6,715 nt of DNA from the NCBI GenBank assembly GCA_902785445.1, contig CACZYN010000106.1, positions 1 through 6,715 of the forward strand, written 5' to 3'. This document shows positions 1 to 6,340 of this stretch, piece by piece. The notes under the pieces are model-generated. The model made no database searches. It was not told the origin of the DNA and worked only from the letters and a program-made list of their open reading frames with translations. The stretch comes from an uncultured Anaerovibrio sp. GTDB lineage: Bacteria; Bacillota; Negativicutes; Selenomonadales; Selenomonadaceae. Numbering within the stretch: the stretch's first letter is position 1; every line of letters starts with the position of its first letter. The position numbers and the translations under genes are program-made.

Positions 1-1489
1 AAGCCCACATAATAAGCGGTACTTCAATCATGTGGCGACTAGGATTTTCCTCGATATGGCCACTGACTCCATCATCATATACTGCTTCCCCATGATCAGG
101 CAGATAAATAACGATAGTATCGGAATTAGTTTCCCGGAATTTATCAATGATACCGCTGACTATGTAATCATTATAGAAAATGGCATTATCATACTGGGCG
201 ATGACTTCCTTCTGGTCATCATTGTATCTTCCCGAAGGATCGGAAATATCTTTATCAGAAAATTTAGTAAAAATGTATGGATAACGGTTGTAATAGGCCA
301 GATGACAGCCCATCAGATGCACCACATAAAAATTCTTTTCTCCACTGGCATCAGCAATGGCATTATCCACCAAAGGGAACAATTCCCCATCAACCCGTCC
401 TTCATCCTCCTCGGAATCTCTTATTTGGGTAAAATGACTAACTTTACTGTGAGCAGCATAAATCTGCGCCACATTTCCCCATATTCCGGAGCTTTCCTGA
501 TTGGACAGCCAATGGGTCTTATACCCGGCAGTATTCATAATATCAATGAGATTATGATACTCATACCAAGGCTTTGGTGCCTCATGATTACAGAAGGTAA
601 ATATTTTACTAAGGGAAGCCACCGTTGTAGAATGAGCACTTACCACGTCCTTAAAGCAAATGATTTCGCCCCTTTTGGCCATATCATCCAGGTTTGGTGT
701 ATTTGACAACTCGTAGCCATATAAATGCATGTGATTACGGTTGGTGGATTCCCCTAAAATAAAGACAATGTTGGTTATCTTGCCCTCATTTTTAGTCAGT
801 TGGATATTCTCATCCAACTTGGATATCAACTCCTGATAAGCTACATGATTTTCCCAGGCCGTCTTGCTGGCCCCCAGCAGGCGAGTCACCGGAGTCAGAT
901 TTACCCCACCAAACATCAAACCAGGATAACCAGCACACATATAAATGGTATATATGGAGGATAAGATTACTACAATTCCTGCCAAGACCTTTTGGGATAC
1001 GGAATCAACCTGAGCCTTTTTCCATGGCTTATACTTGACCAGGCAATAGAACAAGACTACCAAAAATATAGCCAATCCTAAACCTTCAAAGCCCACAAAT
1101 GTCTTTAAAAATTCCGCAGATTCCTCCGGATTAGTTTCAAACAGGGAATTTACTGTACCTACCCCTAACAGAGCATTGTACTGGTACAATACAAAGGCCT
1201 CCATAGTAAAGGCAACAAACATTATCCCTACCAATATTCCACGTATCCACTGGGAAGCTTTAGGCACAAACAGCCACTTGGTGATAAAGGTTACGGCCAT
1301 AGCCGTCAACAGACCGGTAAAGATAAAGCTCATCACCAAATCCGTCCTGCCGGAAATGCCCCACTTTATTACCTGGGTGGAGCAACCAAATATCCATATA
1401 ATCATCAAGAAGCCAAAATCTTCGCGCACAAGATCAGCAACCTTCTGAAAAAAATTGCCTAACTTATCCGAAAAAACATCCTTGTTCAA
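1..1489 (-). CDS. EptA/CptA-like phosphoethanolamine transferase (sulfatase fold), 3' end cut by window edge
   Basis: Inner-membrane enzyme predicted to move phosphoethanolamine from phosphatidylethanolamine to a lipid A, core sugar or other envelope glycan on the outer face of the membrane. I translated 496 codons from a TTG start. About five hydrophobic segments (near residues 25-43, 51-74, 82-102, 134-152, 168-186) precede a sulfatase-like catalytic domain. Visible landmarks are GES with metal ligand E247, the probable nucleophile T289 in AHSTT, HLMGCH with H391 and H396, PDHGE with D465 and H466, and H478. These align by eye with MCR-1/EptA E246, T285, H390/H395, D465/H466 and H478. The family is usually about 530-570 aa, so some tens of residues lie beyond the edge. 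The TTG start is chosen because AAGGAGG sits 8 nt upstream and no ATG in this frame is nearby. It follows queE by 14 nt, so cotranscription is likely. The cysteines of the EptA/MCR disulfides are absent. The acceptor cannot be told from sequence. Confidence 0.85.
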   Translation of the reverse strand, partial: MNKDVFSDKLGNFFQKVADLVREDFGFLMIIWIFGCSTQVIKWGISGRTDLVMSFIFTGLLTAMAVTFITKWLFVPKASQWIRGILVGIMFVAFTMEAFVLYQYNALLGVGTVNSLFETNPEESAEFLKTFVGFEGLGLAIFLVVLFYCLVKYKPWKKAQVDSVSQKVLAGIVVILSSIYTIYMCAGYPGLMFGGVNLTPVTRLLGASKTAWENHVAYQELISKLDENIQLTKNEGKITNIVFILGESTNRNHMHLYGYELSNTPNLDDMAKRGEIICFKDVVSAHSTTVASLSKIFTFCNHEAPKPWYEYHNLIDIMNTAGYKTHWLSNQESSGIWGNVAQIYAAHSKVSHFTQIRDSEEDEGRVDGELFPLVDNAIADASGEKNFYVVHLMGCHLAYYNRYPYIFTKFSDKDISDPSGRYNDDQKEVIAQYDNAIFYNDYIVSGIIDKFRETNSDTIVIYLPDHGEAVYDDGVSGHIEENPSRHMIEVPLIMWA

Positions 1490-1497
1490 TGATTGTG

Positions 1498-1504
1498 CCT
1501 CCTT
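1498..1504 (-). promoter_or_regulatory. Ribosome binding site fixing the TTG start of the PEtN transferase
   Basis: AAGGAGG on the minus strand lies 8 nt before TTG at 1489 and overlaps the last base of the queE stop codon. The reading frame is open further upstream into queE but offers no ATG or GTG at a sensible distance. The nearby ATG at 1479 is out of frame. TTG is therefore the best-supported start. Confidence 0.7.
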
Positions 1505-2235
1505 TATAACTGATCCATCATCCGATGAGTCTGGGGAATAACCCGTACATCACGTAATTTTTCCAAAGCTATCTGCTGCAATTCCAGCATTGTTCCCGGT
1601 TCAACGGGAATCATATCATTTACCGGGGTTACTGGCTGTAAAATAAGCAAAATATCAGGATTAATTTCTGCCACCAAATCAATAGCCCGTTGGAAATCCT
1701 CCATGACTATATCGCCGGTTACCACCAGCTTAACATAAACATCCTTTTCCTTGGCTATATTCAAAAAATCCCGATGAACAGCCCAAAGATTTGCTTCTGT
1801 CATCTGGGGCAGCTTGATGTCCATGCTTATTATGTCTACTAAATCAATGATTTCAGCCAATCGGTCCGGCAAGGTCCCATTGGTTTCCAGCATAACCTTA
1901 GTATTTATCATTGGAATCAGTTCCCGCAAAAATGCCGTATGAAGCAGTGGTTCACCACCAGTAAAGCTTACTGCCTGATGGGGCAATTCCCGCAAAAACC
2001 TATTAATATAAGCCGCTACCTCGGTAACCGCCAAAGGATTAATTGCCTCTGAAAAAAGGCGTGACCCCGACCGCGTTTCCACGTTACACAAGGTGTGTAC
2101 CCCGGCCTCATGCTCCGTATCACAATATTTACAACTTAAATTGCATCCTTCAAAGCGAACAAAGAGCTGACGACAACCTACATAACGTCCCTCTCCCTGT
2201 ACCGAGGAAAAGATTTCAATCAAATTCGCTTCCAT
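1504..2235 (-). CDS. queE: 7-carboxy-7-deazaguanine synthase (radical SAM)
   Basis: Converts 6-carboxy-5,6,7,8-tetrahydropterin to 7-carboxy-7-deazaguanine, the second QueD/QueE step toward preQ0 and queuosine, in the cytoplasm. At 243 aa it is full length for the family. The N-terminus carries the VQGEG substrate-loop motif (residues 12-16) and the [4Fe-4S] cluster motif CX3CX2C at C31, C35 and C38, followed by DT. The SAM-binding GGEP motif is at 93-96 and an LETNGT strand at about 116-121. A stretch of roughly 25 residues between the cluster loop and the next helix (about 45-70) looks like a family-variable insertion and adds a further cysteine, C50. The start ATG is preceded by AAGGGA with a 6-nt spacer, overlapping the queD stop codon, so translation is probably coupled to queD, which ends 10 nt upstream. 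The PEtN transferase gene follows 14 nt downstream. Neither queC nor queF is in the window. Confidence 0.93.
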   Translation of the reverse strand: MEANLIEIFSSVQGEGRYVGCRQLFVRFEGCNLSCKYCDTEHEAGVHTLCNVETRSGSRLFSEAINPLAVTEVAAYINRFLRELPHQAVSFTGGEPLLHTAFLRELIPMINTKVMLETNGTLPDRLAEIIDLVDIISMDIKLPQMTEANLWAVHRDFLNIAKEKDVYVKLVVTGDIVMEDFQRAIDLVAEINPDILLILQPVTPVNDMIPVEPGTMLELQQIALEKLRDVRVIPQTHRMMDQL

Positions 2236-2245
2236 TTTACATCCC

Positions 2246-2623
2246 TTAGTCCAATGTATAAATAACTGATGATTTTGGCGACTCCCATACCTGAATATGC
2301 TTTAATTTCACATTATCATCAAAAAAATCCGCCTTGGCCATTTCCACGTAAATGTACTGGGCCAAATGCTCCGCTGTTGGATTATAGTCATCAGCGAAGG
2401 CTGGCAGCTCATTTAGTAACTGATGGTCCAAGCCTTCCAATAAATCCCGCAGGCGTCCCTTTACCACCTTAAAATCCACCAGCATACCCAGCTCATCCAG
2501 CTTCTTACCTGTTACGGCTGCCTCCACAACCCAGCTGTGACCATGAAGACGGTTGCATTTTCCCTTGTAACCGGCAATCCGATGAGCTGCCTCGAATTCC
2601 GCACTGACATGAATTTCAAACAT
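2246..2623 (-). CDS. queD: 6-carboxy-5,6,7,8-tetrahydropterin synthase
   Basis: Cytoplasmic zinc enzyme of the PTPS/QueD family that converts 7,8-dihydroneopterin triphosphate to 6-carboxytetrahydropterin, the substrate of QueE encoded next to it. The 125-aa length is typical. Zinc ligands are H14 (in EAAHR) and H27 and H29 (in LHGHS). The catalytic cysteine is C23 in the CxxxHGH arrangement that marks QueD rather than eukaryotic PTPS. D66-H67 in GLDHQLL supply the conserved Asp/His pair, and E114 in VWES is the pterin-anchoring glutamate. GGAGG lies 8 nt before the ATG. It heads a tight group with queE (10-nt gap). A terminator-like hairpin lies just upstream of its RBS, and no preQ1 riboswitch was found there. 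Confidence 0.94.
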   Translation of the reverse strand: MFEIHVSAEFEAAHRIAGYKGKCNRLHGHSWVVEAAVTGKKLDELGMLVDFKVVKGRLRDLLEGLDHQLLNELPAFADDYNPTAEHLAQYIYVEMAKADFFDDNVKLKHIQVWESPKSSVIYTLD

Positions 2624-2646
2624 AATTCAATCCTCCGCAATAAGAA

Positions 2647-2675
2647 ACCCCTTCAATGCAATGCAACAAAGGGGT
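2647..2675 (-). terminator. Probable rho-independent terminator after the GT2 gene, directly before queD
   Basis: On the minus strand the arms ACCCCTT and AAGGGGT form a perfect 7-bp stem around a 15-nt loop. The loop can fold further through two G-T pairs and an inner TGC/GCA stem. A short T-rich tail, TTCTTATT, follows. It lies 26 nt after the glycosyltransferase stop. The tail is interrupted, so termination may be partial. Only 2 nt separate the tail from the queD GGAGG, so the hairpin could instead act as an attenuator or processing site in a continuous transcript. Confidence 0.6.
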
Positions 2676-2701
2676 AAAACTTCACAAACAAGCTTTGAAA
2701 A

Positions 2702-3976
2702 TTACTTTCGGCCATCAATAAACTGGTCATAGCTGACTGCCTGAGTATGCTTGGTATGAGCCCATTCATGCTCGTTGCGGTGAATAAAGCCCAGGAATAC
2801 TATTGGCAGCCAGGAATAAATAAATACCTGGTACAGTGGAATATATAACCAAGCCTTCCACTTGGCCCGCATCTTGATGAGAATAATCATTGGCAGTAAA
2901 TACTGAATAATGGTTATTGCCGTCATCAGATGATTAGGCATAAAGGCATAAATACTGGTATAAATCTGCTGACCATAAAATACCTGAATATACCCCATAA
3001 GAATAAAGAAGGCGGTAAACATCAGGAAATATGGCTGAATAAGGTACAAACAGCCATCCAAAATAGGAATGCTCCGCTGCTTGATACCTTCCTTTAACAG
3101 CTTCGGTATAAAACGATGGGCCACATCAAACTGTCCTTGAGCCCAACGTTTTCTCTGGTACCAGGACTGCATAAAGGTCAATGGCTTTTCATCATAAATA
3201 ATGGCATCCACGGCCCAAGTGGTTTTGATCCCCTCCACCAGGGACTTCATGGTAAATTCCATATCCTCAACCAGGCAGTTGGCACGCCAACCGTGGCGCT
3301 TTAATACTTCAGTGGTGATACACATACCGGTACCACCCAACACAGCCGACAAACCCAGATTGGTCTTGGCCTGATGAATGAGATAATCGATAACCCAGAA
3401 GGACAGGGCAAATGTAGCAGAAACCCACGAGTCGTAAGGGTTTTTGGCATCCAAGAAACCCTGAACTATTTTTGCGCCCTTCATGAGATGATGATTCATC
3501 TCCATAAGGAAACGCGGGTGTACCAAATTATCAGCATCAAAGATACAAACCGCATCATACGGTTTTTCCATATCCTTTTCCATGTCAAAGAGCTTGGCAA
3601 ACATCCAGTCCAGAGCATATCCCTTGGTCTTTTTTTCCGGATCAAAGCGCTCACAGACAATAGCTCCGGCCTCACGGGAAACCTTGGCAGTATCATCACT
3701 GCAGTTATCGGCAATTACATATATATCGTACAAATCCTTGGGATAATCCATTTCCTGCAAGTTCTTGACCAAATGGGCCACTACCGCCTGTTCATTATGA
3801 GCGGCAATCAAACAGGCAAATTTCTTGGTAGGGGTGGTAATTTTCTTTTCTTTAAATACCACCAGCCCAAAAAAGCCTATTATGAAGAAATATATCGTAA
3901 AGCAGAACAAAAAGATCTGCAACGGCAGCATGATTATATCCAATGGATAAAAGGTATCGAGTAATGGAATAGACAT
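2702..3976 (-). CDS. Membrane glycosyltransferase family 2 (processive, BcsA/PgaC-like)
   Basis: Inner-membrane GT-A glycosyltransferase (424 aa) that probably transfers a sugar from a nucleotide-sugar to a growing surface polysaccharide or lipid-linked acceptor. One long N-terminal hydrophobic segment (about 14-41) precedes the catalytic domain (about 51-285). That domain contains AAHNE (58-62) and IADNCSDD (88-95) for nucleotide binding, and DADN (147-150) as the DxD metal site. VED (236-238) is the probable catalytic acid region, and QRKRW (274-278) fits the QxxRW motif of processive family-2 enzymes. Three or so C-terminal hydrophobic segments follow (about 308-333, 350-368, 376-398), then a WxxTKH-like tail. 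AAAGGAG stands 10 nt before the ATG. It begins 42 nt after pssA and probably belongs to the psd-pssA transcript. The sugar and product cannot be assigned; there is no adjacent deacetylase or synthase partner to point to poly-GlcNAc or cellulose. Confidence 0.85.
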   Translation of the reverse strand: MSIPLLDTFYPLDIIMLPLQIFLFCFTIYFFIIGFFGLVVFKEKKITTPTKKFACLIAAHNEQAVVAHLVKNLQEMDYPKDLYDIYVIADNCSDDTAKVSREAGAIVCERFDPEKKTKGYALDWMFAKLFDMEKDMEKPYDAVCIFDADNLVHPRFLMEMNHHLMKGAKIVQGFLDAKNPYDSWVSATFALSFWVIDYLIHQAKTNLGLSAVLGGTGMCITTEVLKRHGWRANCLVEDMEFTMKSLVEGIKTTWAVDAIIYDEKPLTFMQSWYQRKRWAQGQFDVAHRFIPKLLKEGIKQRSIPILDGCLYLIQPYFLMFTAFFILMGYIQVFYGQQIYTSIYAFMPNHLMTAITIIQYLLPMIILIKMRAKWKAWLYIPLYQVFIYSWLPIVFLGFIHRNEHEWAHTKHTQAVSYDQFIDGRK

Positions 3977-3992
3977 TAAATGTTTTCTCCTT

Positions 3993-4012
3993 TAAGTAAC
4001 GGACTTTACTTA
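3993..4012 (-). repeat. Perfect 7-bp inverted repeat between pssA and the GT2 gene
   Basis: TAAGTAA and TTACTTA face each other across a 6-base loop in the 42-nt gap, ending next to the AAAGGAG of the glycosyltransferase gene. The stem is AU-rich and lacks a T-tract, so it is not a terminator. A weak mRNA structure near the RBS is the most that can be said. Confidence 0.3.
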
Positions 4013-4018
4013 TGATTA

Positions 4019-4723
4019 TTATTTGCCACCGGCAATAAGATTAATACTGTGATTTACAATACCAAAAATTGCATAAGAAGCAAAAATGCCAAAGAGAACA
4101 GCATAGCCTATTCCGTCAATGCCCAACCATAAAATCAAGGCAAAAACCACGGCTGCCACCAGCTTGGCCAGAACATTCATCTTTTCGCCGTCACCCTTAA
4201 AATCAGGATAATGGACCGTACTTACCATGAGATAGGCCACAATCATTACAATTATCGGATAGCCATAAGACAGCTGTCCCAAGTCAAAACCAATAGCATT
4301 TACCAGTAAAGTAGAAGTAGCAATCAGGCAGCCCCCAGCCGGAATAGCCAGTCCCATAAAATAGCCATGAACAACAGTTGTATTCACATTAAATCTGGCC
4401 AAACGCCACATACCGCACAAGGCAAAAAATATTGCTGCCACACAGCCCAAAATACCAAATTCACTGAGCTGAAGCTTATAGGCCAACATAGCCGGTGCTG
4501 CACCAAAGGACACCAAATCGCACAGGGAGTCCATTTCCTTACCAATTTCGCTGCTTACGTTCAAAGCCCGAGCCGAACGACCATCCAGACCATCCGCCAC
4601 CAAAGCTAACAATATGCAGACTGCTCCCCAGAACAGATCACCATGAAAAGTAGAAATTATAGAACACATACCAAATACCAGATTCATGGAAGTAAGTCCA
4701 TTAGGTATAAGCGATTTACTCAT
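4019..4723 (-). CDS. pssA: CDP-diacylglycerol--serine O-phosphatidyltransferase
   Basis: Integral membrane enzyme that condenses CDP-diacylglycerol with L-serine to give phosphatidylserine and CMP. The 234-aa protein carries the full CDP-alcohol phosphatidyltransferase signature D44-G-L-D47-G-R-S-A-R52, then G61, D65 and D69; these aspartates bind metal and substrate. The N-terminal PNGLTSMNLVFG and the mid-protein GLAIPAGG are typical of the Bacillus-type (type II) PssA rather than the E. coli phospholipase-D-like enzyme. Several hydrophobic segments are visible (about 14-42, 90-105, 120-142, 152-170, 185-225). The ATG shares one base with the psd stop (TAATG), so translational coupling with the next enzyme in the pathway is very likely. 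AGGAG lies only 2 nt before the ATG, and a second purine-rich element, GGGAGG, lies 11 nt before it, both inside the end of psd. Confidence 0.95.
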   Translation of the reverse strand: MSKSLIPNGLTSMNLVFGMCSIISTFHGDLFWGAVCILLALVADGLDGRSARALNVSSEIGKEMDSLCDLVSFGAAPAMLAYKLQLSEFGILGCVAAIFFALCGMWRLARFNVNTTVVHGYFMGLAIPAGGCLIATSTLLVNAIGFDLGQLSYGYPIIVMIVAYLMVSTVHYPDFKGDGEKMNVLAKLVAAVVFALILWLGIDGIGYAVLFGIFASYAIFGIVNHSINLIAGGK

Positions 4724-5361
4724 TACTCCTTAATCCTCCCTACGATGGTCTCGCCACCACGTACCTTGTCGCCCTTCTTTACCAGGACTTCAACACTCTT
4801 TGGCACAACGATTTCCGTACAAGAGCCAAACTTTATCAAACCGTAAACCTGTCCCTTCTCCATGGTATCGTCCAAGGTTACCCAGGAAACGATACGGCGG
4901 GCCAATATCCCGGCAATCTGAGTAACTGTAACCCGCAACCGATCATTTTCAATACCCAGCATATGCCGCTCATTTTCAAAGCCTACTTCATCCTTATAGG
5001 CTGGACGGAAACGACCGCAAACATACTTCTGGCACTTAATCTCACCGGCAATCGGGCTACGATTTACATGCACATTAAATACAGACAAAAATATAATTAC
5101 CTTAGTACAAGGTTCCTTAATAAATTCATCATCTTCCAAATCCACAACATCCTGGACGGTTCCATCCGCCGGGGAAACCACCAAAGCTTCATCCGCCGGG
5201 ATTTTCCGATTAGGATTACGGAAGAAATATGTAAAATAACACGCCAAAACCACTGGTGCAATCGCCCCCAAAGGACCGAAGGCCAGTGCGAACAGTATAG
5301 CTAAGGCCAGCGCGCCGAAAATAAATATATAACCGTCCCGTACTATGGGAATACGGCCCAT
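4723..5361 (-). CDS. psd: Phosphatidylserine decarboxylase proenzyme (short, archaeal-type form)
   Basis: Decarboxylates phosphatidylserine to phosphatidylethanolamine at the membrane. With the start at 5361 it is 212 aa, matching the short bacterial/archaeal Psd subgroup rather than the roughly 300-aa E. coli form. Two hydrophobic stretches (about 11-27 and 31-47) precede the RNPNR segment. Catalytic-type motifs are SPADG with D66 and FNVHVNRSP with H98. Self-cleavage should fall between G179 and S180 in the FGS motif, giving a pyruvoyl-capped alpha chain of 33 residues. The FGS site replaces the LGST of the long form, as expected for this subgroup. A GTG nine bases upstream (5370) would add three residues, but it overlaps the AGGAGG ribosome binding site, so ATG is preferred. 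It is the first gene of the psd-pssA-GT2 group and overlaps pssA by one base. Confidence 0.94.
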   Translation of the reverse strand: MGRIPIVRDGYIFIFGALALAILFALAFGPLGAIAPVVLACYFTYFFRNPNRKIPADEALVVSPADGTVQDVVDLEDDEFIKEPCTKVIIFLSVFNVHVNRSPIAGEIKCQKYVCGRFRPAYKDEVGFENERHMLGIENDRLRVTVTQIAGILARRIVSWVTLDDTMEKGQVYGLIKFGSCTEIVVPKSVEVLVKKGDKVRGGETIVGRIKE

Positions 5362-5369
5362 ACTCAGCA

Positions 5370-5375
5370 CCTCCT
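5370..5375 (-). promoter_or_regulatory. psd ribosome binding site deciding the ATG start
   Basis: AGGAGG stands 8 nt before ATG at 5361. The alternative upstream GTG begins with the final G of this motif, leaving no spacer, so initiation there is unlikely. Confidence 0.8.
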
Positions 5376-5390
5376 ATAGATATAAACATT

Positions 5391-5418
5391 ATGATATAAA
5401 ATAACGTATCTTTATCAA
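5391..5418 (-). promoter_or_regulatory. Candidate promoter for psd-pssA (proximal)
   Basis: TTGATA (5413-5418) as -35 and TATCAT (5391-5396) as -10 are separated by 16 bases, each one mismatch from the sigma-A/sigma-70 consensus. Initiation near 5384 would leave a very short leader before the RBS at 5375. The region is very AT-rich, so chance matches are possible. Confidence 0.45.
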
Positions 5419-5452
5419 TAATTCCTATGGAAAAATATCATATAACTCAATG

Positions 5453-5461
5453 ATTATACCA
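5453..5461 (-). promoter_or_regulatory. Candidate extended -10 promoter for psd-pssA (distal)
   Basis: TGGTATAAT on the minus strand is a perfect -10 hexamer with the TGn extension. No good -35 lies 16-18 bases upstream, which extended -10 promoters can tolerate. Initiation near 5446 would give a leader of about 85 nt before the psd ATG. Two other TATAAT-like strings occur upstream in the same AT-rich gap without better -35 partners. Confidence 0.5.
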
Positions 5462-5534
5462 CAACCAGATAGATTATATATCAGTTAGTGAAATTTTTCC
5501 ATTATAAAGAGAAAAATCTTCTCCTACATTTTTC

Positions 5535-6263
5535 CTATTTTTTTGAAGCCATTACCTTTAATACGAACTTTGGCAAGGCCATAAGACGGCCAATACGACT
5601 TGGTTGTTTCAAGCCACGGAACAACCACTCCAATTTGGCCTTTTGCATCCATAAGGGTGCCCGCTGCATGACCCCAGCCATAACATCAAAGGAACCACCT
5701 ACTCCGATGGATACCGGTACATTCAATTCCTTCAGGTGGGCATAAAGCCATTTTTCCTGCTTAGGTACACCTAAGGCCACCAGCAATATATCCGGCTGTT
5801 TTTCCTTAATATCCTTTATTATTTCCACTTCATCCTCAGCGGAAAAATAGCCATTACGGGTCCCAACGATATTTATACCAGGATACCATTCCTCGGCCTT
5901 AGTCTTGGCCTTGTCGGCTACCCCCGGCGCTGAGCCAAAGAAATATATTTTTTGTTTTCTGGTAGGGGCCACTTTCATCAGCTCCTGAGCCAAATCATAG
6001 CCTGCTACCCGCTCTGGCATCGGATGTCCCAGATAGCCAGCAGCCCATACTGTGCCAGCTCCATCCGGTACCACCAAATCAGCACTATTCAAGATATGGC
6101 ACAATTCCTCATCATAGGTAGCCCGCATGATCATTTCCGCATTGGCTGTAGCGATTAAGGTGCTATTACCCTGTTCAATGAAGCCTTCTACTGTATCCAC
6201 AGCCTCCGCCATCGTCAGAGAATTTACCTGAACTCCCAGAATTTCCACTTTTTCCAATGACAT
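5535..6263 (-). CDS. WecG/TagA/CpsF-family glycosyltransferase (GT26)
   Basis: Membrane-associated transferase that in characterised members (TagA, WecG) adds N-acetylmannosamine or ManNAcA to undecaprenyl-PP-GlcNAc, the second step in wall teichoic acid or enterobacterial common antigen assembly. With the start at 6263 it is 242 aa, the usual size. Recognisable blocks are TANAEM (39-44), VVPDGAG with the probable catalytic D67, the FFGSAPG segment (108-114), GVPKQEKW (165-172) and GVGGSFDVMAG (187-197). The arginine-rich C-terminal appendage starts at RAPLWMQ (201-207) and continues through EWLFRGLKQPSR, matching the membrane-docking tail of TagA. An ATG at 6320 in frame would add 19 residues, but those codons run through the aspS terminator. 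AGGAGG 6 nt before 6263 fits the shorter start. In an outer-membrane Firmicute the product is more likely a capsule, O-antigen or secondary polymer unit than teichoic acid. The exact sugar is not known. Confidence 0.9.
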   Translation of the reverse strand: MSLEKVEILGVQVNSLTMAEAVDTVEGFIEQGNSTLIATANAEMIMRATYDEELCHILNSADLVVPDGAGTVWAAGYLGHPMPERVAGYDLAQELMKVAPTRKQKIYFFGSAPGVADKAKTKAEEWYPGINIVGTRNGYFSAEDEVEIIKDIKEKQPDILLVALGVPKQEKWLYAHLKELNVPVSIGVGGSFDVMAGVMQRAPLWMQKAKLEWLFRGLKQPSRIGRLMALPKFVLKVMASKK

Positions 6264-6269
6264 CGTATG

Positions 6270-6275
6270 CCTCCT
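6270..6275 (-). promoter_or_regulatory. Ribosome binding site of the tagA-like gene
   Basis: AGGAGG with a 6-nt spacer to ATG at 6263 sets the start. It directly abuts the seven-T tract of the upstream terminator, an unusually close arrangement. Confidence 0.8.
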
Positions 6276-6316
6276 AAAAAAACAAAGTAAAGGGACACTC
6301 ATAGAGAGTCCCTTTA
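6274..6316 (-). terminator. Rho-independent terminator of aspS
   Basis: On the minus strand a 9-bp perfect outer stem (arms 6308-6316 and 6288-6296, containing AAAGGGAC and GTCCCTTT) continues through a single mismatch to a 3-bp CTC/GAG stem with a 3-nt loop. It is followed by CTTTGTTTTTTT (6287-6276). It starts 24 nt after the aspS stop codon. Stem and T-tract together make this a convincing intrinsic terminator. The T-tract runs straight into the RBS of the next gene. Confidence 0.85.
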
Positions 6317-6340
6317 ACATCGTAGTAAAACATTGTAGGA

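Noticed and set aside
32..706. 224-aa plus-strand open frame
   Set aside because: It lies wholly antisense to the PEtN transferase, whose minus-strand frame stays open for 496 codons and carries family motifs. No RBS or family resemblance supports the plus-strand frame.
2624..2701. preQ1 riboswitch ahead of queD
   Set aside because: The leader lacks the compact pseudoknot pattern and A-rich tail of preQ1-I and shows no preQ1-II-like layout by eye; the only structure seen is the terminator-like hairpin.
3374..3964. 196-aa plus-strand open frame
   Set aside because: Antisense shadow of the GT2 gene, which shows complete catalytic motifs. The plus-strand product has no recognisable domain.
5362..5370. 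GTG start of psd three codons upstream
   Set aside because: The GTG overlaps the AGGAGG motif, leaving no spacer; the ATG at 5361 has an 8-nt spacer.
5508..5524. Possible terminator after the tagA-like gene
   Set aside because: The hairpin has only a 5-bp GAGAA/TTCTC stem plus one G-T pair and a poor T-tail, too weak to call in such AT-rich sequence.
6264..6320. N-terminal extension of the tagA-like protein from an ATG at 6320
   Set aside because: The extra 19 codons pass through the aspS terminator hairpin and T-tract, while AGGAGG sits at the right distance for the ATG at 6263, where family similarity begins.
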